This document shows positions 56,281 to 64,000 of a DNA stretch of 64,000 bases, piece after piece. The stretch is from Silene conica (taxonomy: Eukaryota > Streptophyta > Magnoliopsida > Caryophyllales > Caryophyllaceae), in NCBI GenBank assembly GCA_029255685.2, contig CM055312.2, forward strand, positions 84,547,010-84,611,009, given 5' to 3'. Every line of letters starts with the position of its first letter. Position 1 is the stretch's first letter. Under the pieces are notes generated by a model. It searched no databases. It was not told the origin of the DNA and worked only from the letters and a program-made list of their open reading frames with translations. The translations under genes were made by a program, and so were the position numbers.

Positions 56281-56874
56281 TGTAACAACCCGACCCACCA
56301 CGGTCTTAACATACCCCCAATAAGATGGGAGGTATGCCTTTTGGGCCCATTATTTGTCCTCACTTAAGCCCAAAAGCACAAGGCCTTGTTACTAAGTGGT
56401 GGGTGGGAGCTATTATAAACATATCACAAGCCTCTCAATCTACCGACGTGGGACAAATCTCCACACATCTCAATTTCAACCTCATAATCCGATGGGGTGT
56501 TACAATCTCCCCCACTTAAGAACACAACGTCCTCGTTGTGCCTCAAACTTGACCGCAACCAAGCCCAGAATCCTCCCCCGCTAGGTGTGTGACCCGGGTA
56601 CTCTCGACCACAGGCTCACCACACGGTCGCAGGGTCGCTCTGATACCATTTGTAACAACCCGACCCACCACGGTCGTAAGACACCCCCAATAAGATGGGA
56701 GGTATGCCTTTTGGGCCCATTATTTGTCCTCACTTAAGCCCAAAAGCATAAGGCCTTGTTACTAAGTGGTGGGTGAGAGCTATTATAAACATATCACAAG
56801 CCTCTCAATCTACCGATGTGGGACAAATCTCCACACATCTCAATTTCAACCTCATAATCCGATGGGGTGTTACA
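56281..56874 (-). mobile_element. TRIM retrotransposon (594 bp)
   Basis: Two 224-bp LTRs (56281-56504 and 56651-56874) flank a 146-bp internal region. On the minus strand there is a primer-binding site TGGTATCAGAGC (56648-56637), two bases from the LTR, and a polypurine tract AAGTGGGGGAGAT adjoining the other LTR (TGTAACACCCC). The target duplication AGTAA is perfect (56276-56280 and 56875-56879). It has no coding capacity and is mobilised in trans. The two LTRs differ at several sites (CTTAACATAC versus CGTAAGACAC). Confidence 0.95.
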
Positions 56875-57022
56875 AGTAATCAAGTGATTCCAATTGGAGA
56901 TAAAATCTTATCCTCTTAGCTTTCCAACGCCGCAAAAATCGCTTGATTCGCACGAGTAATGAAGCATTGGCAGCCGTTTGAAATTCAATGCGCAAAGCAG
57001 GAGTTACGCGCTGCGCAGTTCC

Positions 57023-57155
57023 CTCGATCGAGTACTCAATATCCTCGATCGAGTATTTTTCTATTCGATCGAGGAGTTTGTGGATTTTTCTAGTCGATCG
57101 AGGGGATTTTGGGGATTTTTACTCAATCGAGTGGTTTCTATTCTACTCGATCGAG
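57023..57155 (+). repeat. Cluster of TCGATCGA palindromes in the solo LTR
   Basis: Six units in about 130 bp: CTCGATCGAG (57023 and 57044), TTCGATCGAGG, GTCGATCGAGG, ACTCAATCGAGT (one base changed) and ACTCGATCGAGC. They lie about 70-200 bp upstream of the TATA-like box at about 57226. Confidence 0.85.
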
Positions 57156-58090
57156 CAAATTTCTTAATGGGCCTCGGATTGCGTGATACTTTAGGTTAGA
57201 TTTTTGAGGAGCTTTTGTTTTCTCTTATAAAAGAGACTACTCCTCGACAACCAGATCACACACCACTTAGTATCATCTACTCCCTCTCTACTTTTCACTT
57301 ACTTAGAATCTTAGATTATAATTTTCGTCAGACGGTAGCTTTTGCTCAAGTCCATTGACATTTGTAATCTTTCTTCTCCCTTAATCTTAATCGTATTTCT
57401 TATTTCTTGTTATCCTTATTCTTTTTACTTTTTATTAGTTATTACTTATTACCATGTCTTTTTATACTTTTATGCCAATTGTTAGTATAGATCCCAAAGC
57501 CATGTGTAGCTAGTTTCTTTATATGTTGGGATGAGGAAAATCGCGGTAATAATGTTATAGGATTCACATGTTTAGTCTTTTCTACGATGAGGTTTGTTTG
57601 TAAGCAATCTAATCATAAAACCTGTTGATTGAGTGCACGCATGAGATCAGTTTAACTAGTAAAACGCTACCTAGATCGAAAGATTGGTAGAGTAGGCTTG
57701 CTTAGAACAATCGATATAAACTAATAGGGCGAAAGTTATTTAGGGGAGTCTAGGGTGATTTGAGACCGAGAGGAGATAATCCTTACCCACCTTATCAAAG
57801 ATTTGACTAACCTAGTATTCTTGTATTGCATGAACTACCGCGGTGACCCGATTCCTGACATATTCTTTTATTATTGTTTTAACTCAATTTTATAATCGTC
57901 TTTATTTTATTGTTTCTTTGTTTTTGTGTAGTTAATTAAATCAAATTTTTCAAACCCCTAATTTGTGACCTAATGAAGTAGTTTTGCATATAGACATTAC
58001 CTCCATGTGGAAATCGACCCTACTTCCGTTAACTTCTAGTTAGTAAACTTAGGTTATTATTTTTGGTGTATAACGACACGCATGAATTCC

Positions 58091-58647
58091 TATTATATTG
58101 AGTTGGATATTTTTAAACATAAGCTATTTGAGTTGTACGACGAGTATAAGTCAATAGCAAGTGACTATATTCCAGCTTTAATCACTAGTTCGAATGGTTG
58201 TACCCCAATGGATTCATCTTCTGATGCTTTTATGATGGTAAGCTTAATCATATATTGTTTGTCTATACTTCATTTAACCATCTTTATTAATTTCATCTAG
58301 ATTATTATTAGTTTATTCTCGTATGTTTGATTAAATCTCCTATATTTTATTTTTCTTAGGATTATGATTCTTATTCAGGTAATGCCTTCTCTTCTGCTGG
58401 AAAATATAAGTTGGAGTTGTATTTGGAGAAGCATGTATTGCCCCATAATGCTGATGTTGTTGTGCTTGAGTATTGGAAGACGCATTGTGTGTGTTATCCT
58501 ACTCTTGGTCATATGGTGCGAGATATATTAGTTATCCCTATATCTACAGTAGAATCTGAATCAACTTTCAGCATTGGGGGTAGAATTCTGGATCCATATA
58601 GAAGCTCTCTTAAGCCTTCTACTGCTGAAACTCTTGTTTGTCTTTGA
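58091..58647 (+). pseudogene. hAT transposase, segment 3 (dimerisation region)
   Basis: The frame continues from segment 2 (YYIELDIFKHKLFELYDEY). A probable intron lies at about 58239-58359 (ATG/GTAAGC ... TTCTTAG/GATTATG). It ends with the C-terminal hAT dimerisation domain: LELYLEKHVLPHNADV, VRDILVIPISTVESESTFS and GRILDPYRSSLKPSTAETLV. A TGA at 58645-58647 precedes the usual final DW. A further exon-like stretch after CTCAG (about 58821-58960) may be the original tail. Confidence 0.88.
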
Positions 58648-59833
58648 GACTGGGAATTTGATCAAGGTATTATTTGACCTAACGAAAAGCATTTGCTGGA
58701 TTTTAGAAGATCTGAACTGCCATTGAGAAATCAATTTGTTGCCACGTTTTTTTAATATTTTTCATTTTGATATTTTCCGTACAATATTCTTGATCTTTGC
58801 TTATTATTTGCTATCTCAGGATCAATGCAACCTGATGTAAAGAAACTTTGTGGGCAGATTTTAAATACGAAATTGGGTGACGAGGATGATTTAGATGATG
58901 CAGAACATGAAGATTGTTTTACGCCTTCTGAAAGTAGGACTTCTTACAGCAAAGAATAAGAATTAGCTAACTAGAATTCTTGATATTTAGCCTAGTACCA
59001 TAACAATTATGTTCAACCAAATAGCACAAGTAGTAATTAGTAAAGGTCAAGCAATCCATAGTCTAACACAAATAAAAAAATGAAATAGCCAATACTTACC
59101 AGGAGACGTGTAAAATTATCAGATCTAAATCTTCCAGAATTTTAAACCTTATACAAAATACCAAGACAACCGCTAATGAATCTAATATAGAGTATGCCAA
59201 ATAGATTAGGAAATGAGTCAGAGGTTTCATGCCGCTTGGACGAATGGTGATCGATTGTCTCACGGCAGGATGTGGTTATCATAGAAGAGTCAGAACAACG
59301 GTAGCTTGTGGCAAAAGTGGAGAATGAGAAGAGATGATTGTCTGTTGTCGAAGGTGAGGCGCGATTGTCGATTGAGACGACCGAGACGTGGAGTGAAGAT
59401 GAGGGAAGAACAATGGGAGAAATGAAAACTGGAGGGTGAAGCTTTTGTGCATTTTTTAAACGAATTAAAGACTCCTGACATTTTTTATTTTTAAAACTTC
59501 ATCTTTTTACTATGAAAACGGATCCAAGGCCGGATACGGGTATAAGTAGAAGGATCTAGATCAGATTCGTTTTTAAAATGGCGGATCCAGATCCAATGGG
59601 TCTAAAAAATAGGATCCAGATTTGATTCATTAGGGTGGGGCTTACATATCTGGATCAGATCCAAGATCCATTGACATCTCTACTCTTGACTCTTGAGGTT
59701 GTTTGGTTTCCACTGAAAAACATAGGAATTCCAATTCGTGTAAAATGGTTAACTTGTTGGTTTCCTCAATTCACATGAAGTGAATTAGAACTTCCCATGA
59801 AGTAAATTAGAACTTCTCATGATTTCAAGTTCA
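58648..59833. other. 3' flank of hAT relic
   Basis: No gene. About 59510-59690 has repeated GGATCCA(G/A)ATC motifs and ends GATCCATTGACATCTCTA, resembling the subterminal region and right end of plant hAT elements (inverted TAGAGATGTCAATGG). The matching left end near 49400 was not found. 59700-59833 and 60208 onward look like one MITE-like sequence split by the element at 59842. Confidence 0.4.
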
Positions 59834-59841
59834 TCCATGAT

Positions 59842-60199
59842 AAGAGGCGATTCTAGGACTCATTGGACGAGGATGCGAAAAATTAACAAAATTACGAAAA
59901 TTGCGGAATTATTTTTATGTAATAAAAATGCGGAACTATGTTTATATAATAAAATAGTGGTTCTAACAAAATAGTTTATTGTGTGATTGGAAAAAATAAA
60001 ATAAAAAAACAAATGGTAAAAAAAACATTGAATCAAAATTTGTTTACAAGAAGGACTGAACTATGACCTTAGACAAGGAAAATTTACCGTCAACCACTAA
60101 ACCAACATAATTAATATGTTTACTAATAATAAACTATACTTATTTGTTTTAACAAAGGGATGTGGGTGCAGGCGTGCACCCCCTCCACATACGCCTATG
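59842..60199. mobile_element. Non-autonomous hAT element (358 bp)
   Basis: A perfect 8-bp target duplication TCCATGAT lies at 59834-59841 and 60200-60207. The termini AAGAGGCGA and, inverted, CATAGGCGT are diverged relatives of the CAGAGGCG hAT terminus seen at 10739. The right end includes GGTGCAGGCGTGCACC, a palindrome common near hAT MITE ends. No coding. Confidence 0.75.
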
Positions 60200-60207
60200 T
60201 CCATGAT

Positions 60208-60904
60208 GGAGGAAGCCAAGATGCTTACCAAAGTCCTCCTAGATAAGAGAAAATAACAATTCGTGTAGGCAATCAAATATATACTCGTGTAATCTTGTTC
60301 ACATAAATTCTAAAATTATGTGATTTGCAAGTTGATACATGTAACCAACACAAAAACTTGTATAAGACCGTTGCACATGCGACTAGTAGAAAAGTAATGA
60401 CATTTTAATAAGCAGTGATTACTTTTGATTGAATAGTGACCATCTTTTTTTTAAACAAATGACCTATTTTTTCAAAAGTGATCACTATTTATCAAAAAGT
60501 GGTCACATTTTACGAAAAAATGGTCACATTTTGCAAAAAAGTACGGGTGAGACCGTCGTACAGGAGAACTACTGACCAACACAGTGTTCTTACTCGATAA
60601 TTAGTGAACAGACGGAAGAGAGACTTGAGACTTGAGACTTGAGACTTGAGACTTGAGAGTACATTATTTGGTGGTTGGCCAATGTGGAGGGCCGCTGTTA
60701 ATGAATGAATACTCTGTTGAAATAATTACAGAAGTGATAAATATTAATTTGTTCTTATTAATGCATTCATTTTGAATCCTCACGTCTACAAGCCAACCTC
60801 ACTTATTTATTACGGAAAAGACTTGTTACTTACTTCATGGAGCTTCCATTAAACACAGATGGTTAAAAACTTGAAAAATAAATAGCACGGTTTGCATGTC
60901 TTTC
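60208..60904. other. Upstream region of the B3 gene
   Basis: No gene. It includes five tandem GAGACTT units (60620-60654) about 250 bp before the B3 start codon, and a run of AGTGATCACT / GGTCAC-type repeats at about 60415-60535. Confidence 0.45.
60620..60654 (+). repeat. Five GAGACTT heptamers
   Basis: A perfect tandem array of five 7-bp units, about 250 bp upstream of the B3 ATG. It could be a simple repeat in the promoter; no function can be assigned. Confidence 0.9.
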
Positions 60905-62510
60905 ATGGCGGTTGATCATCATTCTCCTAACTTTCCGAGCTTCTTCAAGATAATTCTTGAGCCTCGAGGCGATCTTCGTAAACTGGTACTACACTAAAGT
61001 TGTACCAAGTATACACTTCTGCCAAAGTTGTATAATTTGCTATCTTCTTCCATCTATAACTTGTTTTCTCTTCTTTTATGTAAAGCAGCCTCTCCGTTCA
61101 ATAGTTTGTTTACCTCTTATTAAAATAATATATTCACATAGAATACGAAAGGTAAACAAATGATTGAGACGTAGGGAGTAGGATCAATACCATATTCATG
61201 AGCCTGTTTTTAAATTGAGTATAATGTATCTTATTACAATGATAACGGATTAACGGGTGTCTGATACAAGGCTCCCTAGTCTCACACCTATAGCGAGATA
61301 AGCCATTAACAAATGCATCAAATGTTTTCATGCATATATCTCCTCTAATTAACTTACATAAGATAATTCGACATTCGATTATCATATCGTTTGAGGTATA
61401 GATTTGCCCAGCATGTCATTAATATTGTTGTCGATCACTTACAGTTTACGTTCAATGGAAGCTAATAATCATATAATTTTATCATCAGGGAATTCCGAAG
61501 AACTTCATGACAGATCATGGGAATGATCTAGTGGATGTAGCAAGCCTAAAAATTCCAACTGGGAAAACATGGGAAGTAAAGTTACTAAAAGAAAATGGCA
61601 GGGCATGGTTTAAAGATGGTTGGGATGAAATTGTGACCTATTATTCAATCCGTCATGGTCATTTCTTGATGTTTACTTATGGAGGAATGTCTCTGTTCAA
61701 TGTTTTTATTTTTGACATGACCGCCTGCGAGATTGAGTACCCTTTTGATCCTCAAGAAATCGAAGTCCCGAGGACAGTGAGGGAAACTCATCAGATCAAG
61801 ACGAACCCTTGTTCACCTAGCTCTTCAACAAAAGGTTCATTCTCGTGTTTAATTTCTCGGACATCTATTGATCTTTTGTGAGGCAGTTTTACACTAAATC
61901 ACTAAAGATGTAAACGGGTCTCTATAAAAACTTTTAAAAGTGATTACCAAAACTTCGTTTTACACAAGAATTTGTACTCGACTTTGTTGCAGAAAATGGG
62001 ATGCTTGCTTTGATTGGACAATATAAAAGGAAATTTGGAGCTCTCACCTCCGAGCACATCAAGAAGATCAATTCTTACAAATTTGAAAACCCTTGTTTTA
62101 CCGTCATAATGCAACCATCTTACGTGAATTATAAGTTCCGTGTGGTAAGAGTTTGATTCATCCAAGTAAACAGAAGAATAAATAAATAACCATATAAATG
62201 AGATGAAGAAGAGAGTGATACGAAATAGTTACTTCAAAATGCAACTGGTGATACATGGACTATTGGATGTCGAGGCAGTACGCGAAGGAGAATGTTTTTT
62301 TCTCGAGGCTGGAAGAATTATGCAGTGGACAACAAATTACGAGTTGGCGATGTCTGTGTTTTCGAGTTGATAAATGCTTCCAAGCATCTCTTCAAAGCTG
62401 AAATAATCCGATGTTCATCACAAGCATCAAGTATTTGTGTTGTTGGTCGTCAAAGCAGTCCTACAAGATCTCTGGAAGAGGATAACCAAGTAATAATAAT
62501 CGAGGATTAA
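60905..62510 (+). CDS. REM/VRN1-like B3-domain DNA-binding protein (four exons proposed)
   Basis: B3 domains bind DNA; REM/VRN1-type proteins act in the nucleus in flowering and reproductive development. Proposed exons: 60905-60985 (ATG 60905, FPSFFKIILEPRGDLRKL; donor CTG/GTACT), 61489-61834, 61993-62144 and about 62229-62510. Phases agree across the first three junctions (0, 1, 0). Exons 1-2 give a complete B3 domain: GIPKNFMTDHGNDL, VASLKIPTGKTWEVKL, NGRAWFKDGWDEIVTYYS, GHFLMFTYGG and FNVFIFDMTACEI. Exons 3-4 give a second B3 domain: FENPCFTVIMQPSYV, then LQNATGDTWTIGCR, FFSRGWKNYAVDN and LRVGDVCVFELIN. The start of domain 2's DNA-contact region is missing: 62145-62228 has stops and a frame change where an IPxxF-type segment should be. 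Either the gene is decaying or splicing differs from this model. Confidence 0.75.
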
Positions 62511-63487
62511 CACGTTTACAAAATAACGTTGATTTTGGGACTATCGATCGTAAGACCAGAGAAAGAACGCTACTAGCAAACTTCGTTGTTTTCGCTATAT
62601 GTAGGTGTTTGTAAGAGATCGACGCCGACTACGAACTATGCTTGGAAAATCATGGACGCTGTATTGCTTGATTTTGGCTTACATTAGAGTAGACTCTGCT
62701 CTTCCTGCCAAGTTTGTGTATAAATTTCGAATTTCAGCATGGAGCTAATTATATAAATAAGTCGTGATTTAGCTATCTGACGACCTAGGTCATCATCTTC
62801 AATGAGGATGTTCTTAGACGAAAAAATGTTAGGACTAGCAAGACTAGCTAGATGAAACATGTATTTCTCTTCTCTCTATCAAATTACCTTCGATGTTTAT
62901 AAGTGAACATAGAGTACTTTTAATCCACTATGTTCTCTATTCGCACAAGCTTTAATCTTTAATTTTCTTTAATAATGTAAGGTTAAAACAAAAGACGGCA
63001 CAATGTCCCAATTAGATAAATCATTATTAAGATTTGAATTTTTCAGCAAATTTGGAGACGACACCCTCAAGAAAGTTAGTGGACCATTTTTCAAAGATGA
63101 TCTTCCTAAAGGGTGTACCTTTTTTTCGTTCTCTACACTCTAAAATAATGTTAATGTAACAACCATATTATAACCTTAAACGATAGTAACCCACACATAT
63201 TCAACAAATCTTGATTTCGGGCAGATTAGTGATGTGTAAAGGTTTCAGTATGTCGACCTGAATTTGATTTTTAACGGCCCTGCGGCCAGGCCCATGGACA
63301 TTTTTTTGTAGTCCATAATACCATATTCGTCCATTAATTTCAGCGAACCCAATTTTGTTGTTCGTTACCCATTATTTTAATATATTGATTTATGACCATG
63401 CTCGCTTAAATAATAGCTAGGCTAACCCACATGTTTATGATAAGTTTTTTTTTTTCAAATATCTAGGCATTCTATTTTTGTCTTATT
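62511..63487. other. 3' flank of the B3 gene
   Basis: No sure gene. About 63046-63110, after TTTTTCAG, reads KFGDDTLKKVSGPFFKDDL, possibly an isolated exon or gene fragment, without a recognisable family. The rest is AT-rich. Confidence 0.3.
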
Positions 63488-63671
63488 TGTAAAGTTTAAT
63501 GTTTGATATTGTATTGATGATAATTATATTTGTACATTGAGGACCTATTTATAGTAGTAATAGTCTAACAATAGTAGAAGAGTACTAGCAATAGGAAACT
63601 ATAACTAACCTCATACATAGATTAGGAAAGCTAAAGTAGAGTCCTTCTAGGACTCTGAAGTAGTCTCAACA
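63488..63671 (-). mobile_element. 3' LTR of a minus-strand copia element (about 184 bp)
   Basis: On the minus strand the LTR starts TGTTGAGAC right after the purine tract GCGGGGGA. It contains CTATAAATAGG as a TATA-like box and ends about TTTACA at 63488. The right boundary is firm; the left one is the best TG...CA fit. Confidence 0.6.
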
Positions 63672-64000
63672 TCCCCCGCAAGATGGACGGCCTTTGGGAA
63701 AGTCCAATCTTGGACAGAAGCATCATGAAACGCGGCAAGGGCTTGGTCAGAGCATCCGCTAGTTGGTCATCATTGGCAATGGGCACAACACGAAGAGAGC
63801 CAGCTTGAACCTTTTCACGGATAAAATGAAAATCAAGAGCAACGTGCTTCATACGAGAATGAAACACCGGGTTTGCACTTAAACTTGTAGCCCCAATATT
63901 ATCACAATAAACCACAGGAGGAGAAGTGATTTTGAGATTGACTTCAGAGAGGAGACTAATGAGCCAGGTGAGCTCGGCACTGGCATTAGCAACGGAGCGG
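63631..64000 (-). CDS. Ty1/copia RNase H C-terminus (partial, runs off the window)
   Basis: The minus-strand frame is open from the window edge to the TAG at 63631-63633. It reads RSVANASAELTWLISLLSEV, VYCDNIGATSLSANPVFHSR, KHVALDFHFIREKV, QLADALTKPLPR and IGLSQRPSILRG, the standard end of copia RNase H, which removes the RNA template during reverse transcription. As in many short-LTR copia elements, the frame runs through the polypurine tract into the LTR. The visible part shows no lesion; the rest of pol must lie beyond 64000. Confidence 0.92.
   Translation of the reverse strand, partial: RSVANASAELTWLISLLSEVNLKITSPPVVYCDNIGATSLSANPVFHSRMKHVALDFHFIREKVQAGSLRVVPIANDDQLADALTKPLPRFMMLLSKIGLSQRPSILRGMLRLLQSPRRTLL

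Larger units (their letters stand above)
55930..58085 (+). mobile_element. Solo LTR with a nested TRIM (2156 bp)
   Basis: Starts TGATGCGTG and ends CACGCATGA (one base off the expected CACGCATCA). The target duplication ATTCC lies at 55925-55929 and 58086-58090. There is no primer-binding site or coding sequence, and the host frame resumes right after it, so only one LTR remains. Without the TRIM it is about 1557 bp. A TATA-like TTATAAAAG is at about 57226. The long TGATGCG-type termini suggest a Ty3/gypsy origin, which I cannot confirm. Confidence 0.85.

Noticed and set aside
61134..61385. Minus-strand 83-codon frame inside the B3 gene
   Set aside because: It lies in the first intron of the B3 gene, with no recognisable motif.

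Overview
This window reads as nuclear DNA of a flowering plant, probably a eudicot. It is AT-rich and intron-bearing, holds plant-specific families (F-box, DUF868, REM/VRN1-like B3) and is dominated by Ty1/copia LTR retrotransposons, Helitrons, CACTA, hAT, Tourist-like and Mutator-like elements. I see nothing bacterial, viral-only or organellar. The species cannot be fixed from the sequence alone.

Layout. 1-7021: two diverged F-box-like genes (coding exons 2691-3359 and 5906-6427), followed by a Helitron 3' end. 7022-17663: a transposon graveyard with a diverged minus-strand copia LTR, hAT and Mutator-type MITEs, a complete 2.1-kb non-autonomous Helitron (13127-15267) and a stop-riddled copia gag-protease relic. 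17664-37680: one 20-kb insertion, a copia element with 991-bp LTRs and target duplication CTTCA, whose integrase gene is split by a second, younger SIRE-type copia element (22129-33633, 1.47-kb LTRs, target duplication ACTCC) carrying an envelope-like ORF. 37681-41600: a 372-bp Helitron, a second copy of the Mutator-type MITE, then the clearest intact gene, a DUF868 protein (40386-41555). 41600-49600: intergenic, with a 1.2-kb Tourist-like element full of GAACT repeats and a (TTA)n tract, a second Tourist-like MITE inside a foldback, a tRNA-derived SINE with a 12-bp target duplication, and a copia gag scrap. 49600-59700: a hAT transposase pseudogene split by a 4.4-kb deleted CACTA element (51030-55460) and by a solo LTR (55930-58085) that itself hosts a 594-bp TRIM. 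59842-60199: a non-autonomous hAT MITE. 60905-62510: a two-domain B3 gene. 63488-64000: the 3' end of a minus-strand copia element leaving the window.

The host genes are unrelated single loci; no operon or pathway is suggested. What ties the window together is insertion history: many boundaries can be placed to the base by target-site duplications, giving relative ages (copia before SIRE; Helitron before MITE; hAT before CACTA and solo LTR before TRIM). Structures not explained by routine annotation are a 76-bp-arm near-perfect hairpin inside the CACTA element, a recurring 9-bp-stem hairpin found five times in the SIRE element (once with compensatory changes), clusters of TCGA-centred palindromes in two unrelated LTR elements, and a duplicated polypurine-tract/LTR junction.
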